From contig NZ_CP042437.1 of NCBI RefSeq assembly GCF_007971525.1, forward strand, positions 1,302,001 to 1,366,000: a DNA stretch of 64,000 nucleotides, in the 5' to 3' direction. Every line of letters starts with the position of its first letter. Position 1 is the first letter of the stretch. Source of the DNA: Mucilaginibacter ginsenosidivorax (lineage in GTDB: Bacteria; Bacteroidota; Bacteroidia; Sphingobacteriales; Sphingobacteriaceae). Shown piece by piece: positions 17,616 through 26,926 of this stretch. The notes below the pieces were generated by a model. The model was not told where the DNA came from. It saw only the letters and a list, made by a program, of their open reading frames with translations, and searched no databases. The translations under genes were made by a program, and so were the position numbers.

Positions 17616-18569
17616 TTATTTCAGGATAACCTTTGTGGCGCCATAGCCAAATTTTTCTTTACGGGCATCCATAAAGGTTTGTACTTTGGGGTGTTTGCCC
17701 AATAGTTTATGTAGTTCGTGCCGTAAAATACCATTGCCGGCTCCATGAATAAATGTAATATCAGGTAGCTGATGTACTATGGCCGAGTCAAGCGCTTTGT
17801 GAAAGTGTGCAAGCTGGATCTGGATCATTTCGCTGGCCTGTAAAAACTGATGATCGTCGCGCAGTTTCTCTATATGCAAATCAACCTCGCTTACCGGTTT
17901 TTCAAATACAACCTTTTCTTCGGCGGGCTTAAAAAAGCTTTCTTTTAGTTTTTGGGCGTCTATCACCAAATCCGGCTCGTCAAGCCTTATCAGCCAGCCG
18001 GCCTGGTTTAACAAAGGCACCTGTTTTTTGGTTGATGAAAAATCCTTTGCCTTAAACTTTTCTTTTACAACCAATGGCAAAGGTGACTCGATATTCTGTT
18101 TGGTGTTATAAACAATATGGAAAGTAAACAACGGCCATAATTGCAAATCGGCCAGTTGAGCCGAGTAAATTTTTTCTGTGGATGATGGAGCTATTATGCC
18201 GGCAAACTCGCCTTTAAATAGCTGCTGCTTTTCGGTACTAAAGGCAGCCAATAGGTGGAATGATGTAGTGTTAACCAAATGAAAATGAACTACCGACGGT
18301 GCCTTTACATCAGTCACCACACCAATATAAATGCCTTTTTTTTCAAATACTCCCAAATCAACAGGCTTTTCATCAACTATAGCTGCTTTTTTTGCCCCGG
18401 CAGGTTCATAGCCGTGTACCGTTGTTACTTTGCTGGCCAGCACCGGAATTTCAAATTCGTCATCTCCGGTTACCCCTATCATTTGGTCGTCAATAATTCG
18501 GGTTACAAAACCTTCCATTTTTTCGTCAACAAACCGAACAAAATCGCCTAATTTATATTTCATAGTCAT
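17616..18569 (-). CDS. DUF2027 / Smr domain protein
   Basis: A 317-residue protein. N-terminal segment KYKLGDFVRFVDEKMEGFVT (about 4-22) and the following region match DUF2027, a Bacteroidota-specific domain. The C-terminal Smr domain (about 225-317) begins EVDLHIEKL and has the conserved HGAGNGILRHELHKLL, with a basic C-terminus. Smr domains bind branched or damaged nucleic acid and some are nucleases. The first Met or the third residue Met (start 18563) could be the start; family alignments favour MKYK. Cytoplasmic. Confidence 0.87.
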   Translation of the reverse strand: MTMKYKLGDFVRFVDEKMEGFVTRIIDDQMIGVTGDDEFEIPVLASKVTTVHGYEPAGAKKAAIVDEKPVDLGVFEKKGIYIGVVTDVKAPSVVHFHLVNTTSFHLLAAFSTEKQQLFKGEFAGIIAPSSTEKIYSAQLADLQLWPLFTFHIVYNTKQNIESPLPLVVKEKFKAKDFSSTKKQVPLLNQAGWLIRLDEPDLVIDAQKLKESFFKPAEEKVVFEKPVSEVDLHIEKLRDDHQFLQASEMIQIQLAHFHKALDSAIVHQLPDITFIHGAGNGILRHELHKLLGKHPKVQTFMDARKEKFGYGATKVILK

Positions 18570-18699
18570 GCTTATCAGCAGGCAAAGTTAGCTTATATAG
18601 GCACATTAAAATATAAAATAAAATTAACCCTATAAGTATTACTTTTGGTTATCCTTCCGATAGGCTAATCTACTGATCACAACATTTATTTTTAAAGAT

Positions 18700-19206
18700 A
18701 TGAGCGGTAATACCCCTAATTACTTAAACCACTATTCGCTAAAACAGGTTTTTTTACACAACCTTAACCGGATTTATTTTGGCAAGTGTTATCTCAATAA
18801 TAACATGGAGCATATTATAAGCCTGGCATCCTTCCATAATCTACAGCTTGCCATTCACGAGTTTTGGGATGATATTAAAAAACAGATAGCCCGTATGGAC
18901 GAAGTTTATGCCTATATGGGCGAAGCGCCATCGGATAAAAACTGTAATCCCATAAAATCAATTGTCAAAGATCAGTTTTGCCTGGATGAAAAACAGGAAA
19001 TAACTATTTTGAGCGATATGGACATCATTATGTACCTGCAATTACTTGAGCATGTTAATATTACATCCTGCCGAATGCTGATGATGGTGGCCAAATTGTT
19101 GAAATATGACAAGGTTAACCAATTACTTACAGAATGTTTTGACGAATCGACAGACAACGACCGCCTGTTTATGCTTATATCACAGGAGTACCTTAGCGAG
19201 GGGTAA
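18700..19206 (+). CDS. DUF892 (YciE/YciF) ferritin-like protein
   Basis: A 168-residue all-helical protein that fits the DUF892 pattern: a first helix with LHNLNRIYFGKCYL, then HNLQLAIHEFWDDIKKQIARMDEVYAYMGEAP, and in the second half the MYLQLLEHVNITSCRMLMMVAKLL helix. Some of the iron-ligand Glu residues of ferritin-like DUF892 proteins are replaced here (Asn and His in place of Glu in the helices), so iron binding is uncertain. DUF892 genes are often stress-induced. A terminator follows. Confidence 0.68.
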   Translation: MSGNTPNYLNHYSLKQVFLHNLNRIYFGKCYLNNNMEHIISLASFHNLQLAIHEFWDDIKKQIARMDEVYAYMGEAPSDKNCNPIKSIVKDQFCLDEKQEITILSDMDIIMYLQLLEHVNITSCRMLMMVAKLLKYDKVNQLLTECFDESTDNDRLFMLISQEYLSEG

Positions 19207-19237
19207 GTTAGATTTCAAGGGTCATCATAAAAAAATA

Positions 19238-19268
19238 AAGCCACCCAAACAAGTTCGGATGGCTTAAA
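19238..19268 (+). terminator. Intrinsic terminator after the DUF892 gene
   Basis: AGCCACCC pairs with GGATGGCT with one mismatch over a short loop. The T-rich tail is weak. Confidence 0.4.
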
Positions 19269-19483
19269 TATTAGTTATTTAATACCCCTATTAAAATAAC
19301 TTGAACAAATAAAAAAAATATTTCCCATAATCGCAAACTATTTATTCTCAATTAAAAAGATGTTACAATTTTGTTACGAAAAACTGACCAATAAGTAGGT
19401 GCATTAAATTTTTATTTAGTTTGTAACTATTTGATGTTAAAAGCATCTTTACAAAAGTTGACACACTGAATTTATTTATATTT

Positions 19484-21364
19484 ATGAAACTGATCAAACC
19501 AATCGCGTTATGCGCGTTATCTTGTTTTGCGTTGACGCAGGTAAGAGCCCAATCCTTGTACATGCCACGTGACATTCAAAAAGCGTTTACAAAAGGAACG
19601 CGACAGGCCGATGGTAAACCCGGGCAAAAATACTGGCAAAACCATGGCACCTACAATATTACCATTACTGCCCTACCGCCAGATAGGAATATTAAGGGAT
19701 CAGAAACCATAAGTTACGTAAACAATAGCCCTGATACGTTGAAAAGGCTTAATATGAAGCTGATTTTGAATATCCACAAACCAGGTGTTGCCCGGTTTGG
19801 CGATGCAGAAGAAGATTATCTGACCAGTGGCATTCAGTTTGATAAATTTTTGATTAACGGCGAGGCTAAAAAAGTTAATAGTAAAGGGGCTTCAACCAAT
19901 ATGGCAGTAAGTTTAACAAAACCTTTAATGCCGCATGATTCGCTGAAACTGGATATCGACTGGCATTTCCAGATTTCGTTACAAAGTGGCCGCGAGGGTA
20001 TGATAGATTCTACCTCCTATTACCTGGCCTATTTTTACCCGCGCGTATCAGTTTATGACGATTATAACGGCTGGGACAGGTTGCCTTTTTTAGATGCGCA
20101 GGAATTTTATAACGATTTTAATGATTACACCCTTACCGTAAATACCCCTAAAAACTATATAGTTTGGGCAACAGGCACGTTGCAAAACCCTAACCAGGTT
20201 TTACAACCAGAATACGCCAAACGCCTGGCAACATCCATGACCAGCGACTCGACCATACATATAGCAACTGCCGCCGACCTTGCCAGAAAAGAAATTACAG
20301 CGCAAAAAGACCAAAACAGCTGGGTTTGGAAAGCCAATGACATCAGCGATATGGCCGTTGGCATCAGCGATCATTATGTATGGGATGCCGCAAGCGCTAT
20401 TGTTGACGATGCCACGCACCGCAGGGCGAGCATGCAGGCTGCCTTTTTAGATAAATCAGAAGATTTTCATCATGCCGTGCAGGCCGGCCGGCATTCTTTA
20501 AGCTGGTTATCACACAATTGGCCGGGAGTACCTTACCCCTTCCCCAAGATGACCGCTTTCCAGGGTTTCGCAGATATGGAATATCCTATGATGGTTAATG
20601 ACAGCCATACCGATGATATCCAGTTTGCAGCCTTTGTTCAGGATCATGAAATTGCACATACCTATTTCCCATTCTATATGGGCATTAACGAAAGCCGTTA
20701 TGCTTTTATGGATGAAGGCTGGGCCACAACTTTTGAACGTTTGATTGGCACCGACGAAGTAGGCGCCGAAAAAGCCGATGCCCTTTATAAAAACTTCAGG
20801 ATAAACGGATGGATTCATGATGCATCATCCGCAGAAGACCAACCCATCATCACCATGTCGAACGAATTGAGGGGTGGCTATGGTAATAACTCGTACGGTA
20901 AGCCATCATTAAGCTATTTTGCCTTGAAAGATATGCTTGGCGACGACCTATTTAAAAAAGCGTTGCATGGCTATATGGACCGCTGGCACGGTAAGCACCC
21001 GATACCATGGGATTATTTTAACTCTATGAGTAATATATCTGGCATTAATCTCAATTGGTTTTTTAATAACTGGTTTTTCACCAATTACTACATCGACCTT
21101 AACCTGTTGAAAGTTAGCAAGATTAAAGATGGTTATACTGCCGATATTAAAAACGTAGGCGGTTTTGCCATTTCGTTTGATGTGAAAATAACTTATGCCG
21201 ATGGAACAACTGAAATCAAACATCAGACGCCTGCTGTTTGGCAAAAAAACGAAAAACAGATTTCGGTTAACATTAAAACTGCCAAAACAATTCAAACTGT
21301 AACCTTAGACGGTGGCATTTTCATGGACGCAACCGAGAATAATAACACATTCACTATTAAATAA
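19484..21364 (+). CDS. Exported M1 family zinc metallopeptidase
   Basis: A 626-residue gluzincin peptidase. A signal peptide covers residues 1-22 (ending QVRAQ). The zinc site is HEIAH (His388, His392) with the third ligand Glu411 in DEGW, exactly 18 residues after the second His, as in the M1 family. The N-terminal beta-sandwich domain precedes it. The aminopeptidase motif (GXMEN) is represented by FADMEYPMM upstream of the zinc site, so the enzyme could be an aminopeptidase. Located in the periplasm or outside. Monocistronic, with a bidirectional terminator after it. Confidence 0.9.
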   Translation: MKLIKPIALCALSCFALTQVRAQSLYMPRDIQKAFTKGTRQADGKPGQKYWQNHGTYNITITALPPDRNIKGSETISYVNNSPDTLKRLNMKLILNIHKPGVARFGDAEEDYLTSGIQFDKFLINGEAKKVNSKGASTNMAVSLTKPLMPHDSLKLDIDWHFQISLQSGREGMIDSTSYYLAYFYPRVSVYDDYNGWDRLPFLDAQEFYNDFNDYTLTVNTPKNYIVWATGTLQNPNQVLQPEYAKRLATSMTSDSTIHIATAADLARKEITAQKDQNSWVWKANDISDMAVGISDHYVWDAASAIVDDATHRRASMQAAFLDKSEDFHHAVQAGRHSLSWLSHNWPGVPYPFPKMTAFQGFADMEYPMMVNDSHTDDIQFAAFVQDHEIAHTYFPFYMGINESRYAFMDEGWATTFERLIGTDEVGAEKADALYKNFRINGWIHDASSAEDQPIITMSNELRGGYGNNSYGKPSLSYFALKDMLGDDLFKKALHGYMDRWHGKHPIPWDYFNSMSNISGINLNWFFNNWFFTNYYIDLNLLKVSKIKDGYTADIKNVGGFAISFDVKITYADGTTEIKHQTPAVWQKNEKQISVNIKTAKTIQTVTLDGGIFMDATENNNTFTIK

Positions 21365-21383
21365 GATCAATAATATTTAAAAC

Positions 21384-21420
21384 AAAAAAACCGGCAATTT
21401 CTGGCCGGTTTTTTTGTTTT
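21384..21420. terminator. Bidirectional terminator
   Basis: AAAAAACCGGC pairs with GCCGGTTTTTT around AATTTCTG, followed by more T. Serves the M1 peptidase gene and the convergent YtxH gene. Confidence 0.8.
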
Positions 21421-21437
21421 TAGCTTAGTACTAAAAA

Positions 21438-21836
21438 TTATGCATTTTGTATAGTATTGTTCCAGTTGTTTGCTGTAGTCTTTACTTTTGATTTTGCATC
21501 ATCAACAACCTCTTCGGCTACATGTTGTGCCTTTTCTGTAGCGGCCCTTGCTTTTGATTTTGCCGCTTCCAAAGCATCATCTTTATAATCATAAAGATCG
21601 CTAACAGTACCATTAAATTTTGATTTGGCCCTTTCAACTGCATCACTACTATATTGTTTTATGCCACTGGCAGTTGTTTGCGCCTTGTTTTTAGCGGTAT
21701 CAACCAGGTCGTTTATATAGTCGGCAATATCGTCTCTAAGTTCGTTGCCTTTTTCAGGAGCCAACAATAAACCCAATGCAGCTCCGGCTGCTGCACCTAC
21801 TAACAGTGCGGCTATAATTTTTGCTTGATCTTTCAT
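21438..21836 (-). CDS. YtxH-like protein with apolipoprotein-type helices
   Basis: A 132-residue protein with one TM helix at the N-terminus (about 8-28, IIAALLVGAAAGAALGLLLAP followed by EKGNELRDDI, the YtxH signature) and a long amphipathic helical tail of AxxKAKxAA-type repeats (about 45-125). Such proteins are associated with envelope stress and starvation in other bacteria. Small, membrane-attached and facing either side. Confidence 0.8.
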   Translation of the reverse strand: MKDQAKIIAALLVGAAAGAALGLLLAPEKGNELRDDIADYINDLVDTAKNKAQTTASGIKQYSSDAVERAKSKFNGTVSDLYDYKDDALEAAKSKARAATEKAQHVAEEVVDDAKSKVKTTANNWNNTIQNA

Positions 21837-21914
21837 GTTACTCGTTTTTTTGTAGATATGATTTAACCTGAATAGCTTAGAACAACAACAATGCCAGTTT
21901 TGGGGTGGGATGAA

Positions 21915-22037
21915 GAATCAAGAGACAAGAGTTAAGACTTTTTGAACTTTAGTATCTTCGGACTTTGAAATACCAATGACCAATGACGGCGCAGCCTAAT
22001 GACTGATGACAGCGCAGCGAAATGACCAATGACTAAA
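21915..22037. repeat. 7-bp-period arrays downstream of the csp gene
   Basis: 21915-21938 is AGAATCA AGAGACA AGAGTTA AGAC; 21976-22037 repeats CAATGAC/AATGACT units interrupted twice by GCGCAGC. Period 7 holds within each block. No coding function. Confidence 0.6.
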
Positions 22038-22070
22038 AAAAGAAAGGCATCCACTAAAAAGCGGATGCCT
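22034..22070 (-). terminator. Intrinsic terminator of the cold-shock gene
   Basis: AGGCATCC (22045-22052) and GGATGCCT (22063-22070) are perfect complements around ACTAAAAAGC; on the minus strand CTTTCTTTTTTTAG follows. Confidence 0.75.
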
Positions 22071-22095
22071 GGTATGCTTAATGGTTATATTATAC

Positions 22096-22290
<195 letters not shown>

Positions 22291-22332
22291 TATGTTATTT
22301 ATTAAAGGCGGCAAGGTAGGGAAAATTTTATT

Positions 22333-22485
22333 GATTTGAAGATTTGAAAATTTGAGAATTTGAAGATGAAGAGAGGCTGGTTAGTCAAAAACTTAAATAA
22401 AAACCAGCATATCTCATTTAAGTTCAAAGTATTAAACCGCTAACAAACTAATTTTCAAATCTTCAAATTCTCAATTTTTCAAATT
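22333..22485. repeat. Second inverted pair of 8-bp-period arrays
   Basis: GATTTGAAGATTTGAAAATT-type octamers (22333-22370) face TTTTCAAATCTTCAAATT-type octamers (22452-22485), enclosing about 80 bases. Same build as 6978-7096. It lies in the upstream region of the cold-shock gene and of the divergent exported protein. Confidence 0.7.
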
Positions 22486-22544
22486 AAATTTACGCCACTA
22501 TGGCAAGAAACCCGCGCATAATGGCACATGCAACAAATAATTGT

Positions 22545-22578
22545 TTTGGGAAATTAGCCTACATAAATATTATATTTG
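22545..22578 (+). promoter_or_regulatory. Bacteroidota-type promoter of the Ala/Lys-rich protein gene
   Basis: TTTG (22545-22548) and TATATTTG (22571-22578) are separated by 22 bases, close to the -33/-7 promoter layout of Bacteroidota. The predicted leader to the ATG at 22689 is about 100 bases. Confidence 0.5.
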
Positions 22579-22688
22579 TGGGCAGTTACACTTAAACCTT
22601 TTGATAATCGTTACGTCATAGTTGTATGTAACTAAATAGTTGCAAAAAACGTAAACAACCATAACCAATCCGAACCAACAAAAAAGTC

Positions 22689-23117
22689 ATGAAAAGTATA
22701 ATTCTGTTAACGCTCAGTACGTTATTTTCAGCCGTGGCTTTCGCTCAAACCTCAAGCCCTGCTGGCCCAACCAAAGTAGATGAAAAAGTGAATCTTGTTG
22801 CCGCTAAAACCGAAGTAGCATCGGCCAAAGCCGAAGTAACAACCTCTAAAACAAACTTAACCGCCGCCGAATCGGAACTGGCAGCTGCGCAGGCAACACT
22901 TGATGCAGCCATTGCCCAAAAGGCAGATAAAGTAACTATAGCCGCGGCCAAAGCCAACCTGGCTACAGCAAAAGAAGACGTAAAAGCAGCAAGGAAAAAT
23001 ATTAAAGTTGCCAGGGAAGTACGCCTGACAGCCAAAGAAGAAGTGAAAGATATAAAGAAAGAAATAAGGCAGACTAAACATGACATGGTAAAACATCATG
23101 CAACACGTGTAAGGTAA
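22689..23117 (+). CDS. Exported Ala/Lys-rich coiled-coil protein
   Basis: A 142-residue protein with a signal peptide (about 1-19, ending AFAQ) and a mature part that is almost entirely charged alpha helix, with recurring VxxAKxEVxxAKxxL units (about 32-125). No known domain. The composition suggests a periplasmic rod or polyelectrolyte. It has its own promoter and terminator. Confidence 0.7.
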   Translation: MKSIILLTLSTLFSAVAFAQTSSPAGPTKVDEKVNLVAAKTEVASAKAEVTTSKTNLTAAESELAAAQATLDAAIAQKADKVTIAAAKANLATAKEDVKAARKNIKVAREVRLTAKEEVKDIKKEIRQTKHDMVKHHATRVR

Positions 23118-23132
23118 ATGTAATTTTGATAC

Positions 23133-23166
23133 AAAAAAGCTGCTTTTAAACAAGCAGCTTTTTTTA
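23133..23166 (+). terminator. Intrinsic terminator
   Basis: AAAAAAGCTGCTT pairs with AAGCAGCTTTTTT around TTAAAC, ending in a T-run. Confidence 0.85.
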
Positions 23167-23313
23167 TATGGTTTATTAAAACTTGAGCTTTAATAACGGA
23201 GGGTACATCGTATTCTCCATCCTGCTGTAGGGAGCCGGGATAACAACCAGTATTCCCATTTTATAATAATGATAAAGCCAAATAGCAATCATCCGATTGA
23301 TGTATAACAAAGA

Positions 23314-24210
23314 ATGAAAATTATATACGCTTCACTATTGATACCTATCCTTTGTTTGCTTTGTGCAAAGCAAATTTTTGCTCAAAGTAACCCAACCGAT
23401 AAAGTTGATAAAACAGACAAGACTGATAAAGACGACAAGGCAGGATCATTCAAATTTGGCATCAACTACCTGAGCAACAACGTAATTATGGGGCGGGCAG
23501 ATACCATAAAAACCCCAATGCTAATTCCTGATATTAAGTATACTTTTAGCAACGGCATATATTTTTCGGGAAGTGTTACTTATATACCCAACCGAATTAC
23601 CGGCAAACTTGACGAGGGAAACCTTACAGGAGGGTATGATTTTGATATTACTGATAACCTGAGCGCCGAAACCTCATTTTCAAAATTATTCTACAATAAA
23701 AACAGTACCCAAATAGGTTCGTCAATAAACAGTACCATTAACGCGAGCCTTGACTACGACATTTCGGGCATTGTAACTCCTACTATAGGTGCCGATTATA
23801 ACTTTGTAAGTAAAGGGTTTAAAAACGATGTTTTTGTAAATGCAGGCTTATCCCATGATTTCATAACTACAGGAATTATCAACGACGACGATTTCCTGGT
23901 TATCTCGCCGTTGGCTGAGGTTAACGGAGGTACGCAAAATTTTTACGACGCCTATCTTACGCAAAAAAAATACAAACTTGCAGCCAATACCTCAAAAGCG
24001 CTGGCTAAACAAAAAGCCAGGCTTAGTAAATTTAACCTGCTTGATTATGAGTTTTCGGTGCCAATGGCCTATAAAGTGGGGGTATTGATACTTCATACTA
24101 CGCCTTCATACGCTATTTCGCAAAATAAGCTGCCCGCAAATATTACCGGTAGCATGATAAACAAACCCGGTATATTTTATTTTGATATTGGTGCCACCAT
24201 TAAACTTTAG
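23314..24210 (+). CDS. Exported putative outer-membrane beta-barrel protein
   Basis: A 298-residue protein with a signal peptide (about 1-23, ending IFAQ), a short polar stretch of DK-TDK repeats (about 27-43), then alternating beta strands through to a C-terminal YFDIGATIKL, which fits an outer-membrane barrel. No family recognised. Single gene. Could be a porin or a structural barrel. Confidence 0.6.
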   Translation: MKIIYASLLIPILCLLCAKQIFAQSNPTDKVDKTDKTDKDDKAGSFKFGINYLSNNVIMGRADTIKTPMLIPDIKYTFSNGIYFSGSVTYIPNRITGKLDEGNLTGGYDFDITDNLSAETSFSKLFYNKNSTQIGSSINSTINASLDYDISGIVTPTIGADYNFVSKGFKNDVFVNAGLSHDFITTGIINDDDFLVISPLAEVNGGTQNFYDAYLTQKKYKLAANTSKALAKQKARLSKFNLLDYEFSVPMAYKVGVLILHTTPSYAISQNKLPANITGSMINKPGIFYFDIGATIKL

Positions 24211-24464
24211 CGGGGCGCGGCACGATAACCAAACCAGCTATCAATAAAAAAAGCCCTCCGGCCTTTTGGGCCAATGGGCTTGCTAAAATCAATAATCGCG
24301 CAAAAACAACCACAACACAGTCCTTATTATTTTAGCTACACTTTAAATATCACATTAACTATTTGGTTAACTAAAATTCTGCCGGTGTATTATATGAATA
24401 TACGCATGGAAGCATTTTTTAGTTTTTATTAAGTGTATTTTGCGCCAAAAATTCGAAATACACT

Positions 24465-25118
24465 ATGAAGGCCTTTATATTCGACCTTAATGGCACCATG
24501 ATAAATGACATGCCCTATCATACCAAAGCCTGGCAAACGCTTTTAAACGACCAGTTAGGCGGTAATTTTTCCTGGGAGGAAGTAAAAAAAGAGATGTATG
24601 GTAAAAACCCCGAAGTACTGGTGAGAATGTTTGGGCCCAACCGCTTTACGGTTGACGAAATGAACGACTTATCTTACAAAAAAGAGCAAAAATACCAGCA
24701 GGAATTTTTACCTCATCTGGCACTTCTGCCCGGTTTAAGTGCGTTTTTAGAAGCCGCTTATCAAAAAGGGATCCCTATGGCTATAGGTTCGGCCGCAATC
24801 CCGTTCAATATCGACTTTGTACTGGATAATCTGAACATCAGGCATTATTTTACAGCGATAGTAAGCGCCGATGATGTACTTTTAAGCAAGCCCCATCCCG
24901 AAACATTTTTAAAGGCTGCAAAGCTTTTAAATGCCGAACCAGCCAACTGTATAGTATTTGAAGATGTACCCAAGGGTGTTGAAGCAGCAGCCAATGCCGG
25001 CATGAAAGCTGTGGTGCTTACTACCACCCATGTTGCCGAAGAGTTTGAAACATTACCCAATGTGCTGCACTATGCTGCCGACTTTAATAATGTGTATTTT
25101 AACAACCTGTTAGTTTAA
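24465..25118 (+). CDS. HAD-superfamily phosphatase/phosphomutase-like (beta-PGM group)
   Basis: A 217-residue HAD protein of the beta-phosphoglucomutase-like group with a helical cap (about 15-85). Motif I is FDLNGTM: Asp7 is the nucleophile, while the usual acid/base Asp two residues later is Asn9. Motif II is IGSAA (about 107-111), motif III Lys in SKPHPETF (about 143-150) and motif IV FEDVPKGVEAA (about 164-174). The DxN form occurs in a Bacteroidota subgroup and may alter the substrate or rate. Sugar phosphate phosphatase is the likeliest role. Confidence 0.85.
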   Translation: MKAFIFDLNGTMINDMPYHTKAWQTLLNDQLGGNFSWEEVKKEMYGKNPEVLVRMFGPNRFTVDEMNDLSYKKEQKYQQEFLPHLALLPGLSAFLEAAYQKGIPMAIGSAAIPFNIDFVLDNLNIRHYFTAIVSADDVLLSKPHPETFLKAAKLLNAEPANCIVFEDVPKGVEAAANAGMKAVVLTTTHVAEEFETLPNVLHYAADFNNVYFNNLLV

Positions 25119-25207
25119 TTATAAAAAGCTGTTGCAAAATAGCCCCGCTTCGCGTATTGTGATTTAGTAACCAATCTTAAATCCCGGCAACTAAATCTTA
25201 ATCATAC

Positions 25208-25978
25208 ATGAAATTCAAGTTTTGCATGCCTGCATTGTTGCTTGCATTCATAGTAAGCTCATGCAGCGACCATGTTTATGGCCCCGCATTGCGACTTGCC
25301 GATATTGCTTATATGCCCAAGCCTATAAGTACAGATTCGGCAAAATCGGCAAATTACATTAGTGGTGGTCTTGGTATTGCCCAGGGTTCGCATTATAATG
25401 ATTTACTTACCAGCGGGCAGTTAAATTTAAGCCGCGCCAACACTTTTAAGCACTTTAACGTAGCTTATGGCGTTTTCGGGGTAGCTGGTAATTATCACAA
25501 CAACAAACTGGCAAAGATTGATCCTTATTATTTCAACAACAAGTTTTTTGGCGCTGCGGGTGGCAGGCTATCTGCAGACTATTTTATTCATAGCGGCCGT
25601 TTTGATTTTAGGATCATTGGTTTTGAGGCGGCATACAGCAATGAATTTGGTAGTTACGCTTCATTCAGAAAGGCCGTAGGCGACCAAGAGCATTACCACG
25701 CCGATAGTCGCGATAATCTTTTTTCTATGGGGGCCACCTCCGAGATTGTGTTTCGTGGCCGGCACAATTATCAGTTTGGTTTAAGGGGATTTGCCGGCGG
25801 CACCTTTGGTAACAATGGTATTTATAACCATTATACTGATGGCGAGGCCCTAAAAATTGAACGCTTGCCCAATGGTCCTGGATTTTTAACCTTGGCTTAT
25901 TTTATGCAGCTTAATAATTTTATAACCATTATTGAGGTAAGCAGCTACGCGCAACTAAGGGTTGGCTACAGGTTTTAA
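25208..25978 (+). CDS. Lipoprotein, tandem paralogue 1
   Basis: A 256-residue protein with a lipoprotein signal (MKFKFCMPALLLAFIVSSC, lipidated Cys at residue 19) followed by SDHVYGPAL and an AYMPKP segment. The body consists of beta-strand-like stretches such as FRIIGFEAAYSNEFGSYASF and RGRHNYQFGLRGFAGGTFGN. I do not recognise the family. The next gene is clearly homologous in length and motifs, so they arose by tandem duplication. Probably outer-membrane lipoproteins with a barrel-like domain. Confidence 0.7.
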   Translation: MKFKFCMPALLLAFIVSSCSDHVYGPALRLADIAYMPKPISTDSAKSANYISGGLGIAQGSHYNDLLTSGQLNLSRANTFKHFNVAYGVFGVAGNYHNNKLAKIDPYYFNNKFFGAAGGRLSADYFIHSGRFDFRIIGFEAAYSNEFGSYASFRKAVGDQEHYHADSRDNLFSMGATSEIVFRGRHNYQFGLRGFAGGTFGNNGIYNHYTDGEALKIERLPNGPGFLTLAYFMQLNNFITIIEVSSYAQLRVGYRF

Positions 25979-26082
25979 ATGATTGATGAGGATATATTTA
26001 CGATTAAACCCATTGAATTGTGATTAAATTAACTTACTATTAAATAATATTACCAGCATCAAAACCAGATAAACTTATCTTT

Positions 26083-26847
26083 ATGAAAATAAAATTTTAC
26101 TTACCGGCAGCAGCGTTAATTTTGGGTTTGTTAAGTTCATGCAGCGATCATGTTTACGGACCGGCGCTGCATAAAAGCGATATAGCCTACATGCCTAAAC
26201 CGATGTCGATGGATAGTGTTAAATCGGCTACCTATGTGTCTGCCGGGCTCGTGCTCGATTTTGGCAATAACCTTACCGATCAGCTTACAAGCGGCCAGTT
26301 AAACATCAGCGAAGCACATACGTTTAAAAACTTTAACCTGGCTTATGGTGCATTTACATCATTGGGTAGTTACGCAAATTACGATTTACAGCAGGGCGAC
26401 GCGCATTATTTTAAAGATAAATTCTTTGGCGCAGTGGGTGGCCGTTTATCAGGCAACTTCTATATTAATAATGATGGCCGTACCGATATCAGGATCATTG
26501 GCTTTGAAGCGGCCTATAGCCATGAGTTTGGCGATTATGCCAAATTCAGGAAGGACGTAACAGGCGATCCTAACTTTTATACAGATACGCGTACCGAATT
26601 GTTTACTGGTGGCTTAACCAGCGAAATTGTTTTTCACGGCCGCAAGCCCAACACCCAGATGGGCTTCAGGATATTTGTTGGCGAAACATTTGGCAACGAC
26701 AATATTTACAACAACAATAAAAACGACTATGTGACTTACAAAACGCCGACTTATGTTGCATTCTCTTATTTCATACAATTAAAACAATATTTTGCCGTAG
26801 TTGAAGGTGGTACCTATGTACAGTTCAGGGTTGGTTTAAAGTTTTAA
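26083..26847 (+). CDS. Lipoprotein, tandem paralogue 2
   Basis: A 254-residue paralogue of the preceding gene. It has a lipobox (LLSSC, Cys at about 20), the identical SCSDHVYGPAL and AYMPKP stretches, and shared IRIIGFEAAYSHEFGDYAKF-like segments. The 104-base spacer has no terminator, so both may be cotranscribed. A heptamer array starts immediately after its stop and faces lysA. Confidence 0.7.
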   Translation: MKIKFYLPAAALILGLLSSCSDHVYGPALHKSDIAYMPKPMSMDSVKSATYVSAGLVLDFGNNLTDQLTSGQLNISEAHTFKNFNLAYGAFTSLGSYANYDLQQGDAHYFKDKFFGAVGGRLSGNFYINNDGRTDIRIIGFEAAYSHEFGDYAKFRKDVTGDPNFYTDTRTELFTGGLTSEIVFHGRKPNTQMGFRIFVGETFGNDNIYNNNKNDYVTYKTPTYVAFSYFIQLKQYFAVVEGGTYVQFRVGLKF

Positions 26848-26926
26848 GTCGAAAATCCAAAGTCCAAAGTTCTAAGTCAAAATCAGACTATGGACTTTGG
26901 ACTTAAGACTTTGGACTTAAAACAAG
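26848..26926. repeat. Inverted 7-bp-period arrays between convergent genes
   Basis: AAAGTCC AAAGTTC TAAGTCA on the left and TGGACTT TGGACTT AAGACTT TGGACTT on the right are inverted relative to each other and fill the gap between the lipoprotein and lysA. They can form a long imperfect hairpin and may act as a bidirectional terminator (inference). Confidence 0.65.

Noticed and set aside
24248..24282. Hairpin around AAGCCC...GGGCTT
   Set aside because: The stem is broken and its T-run faces the minus strand, where no gene ends.
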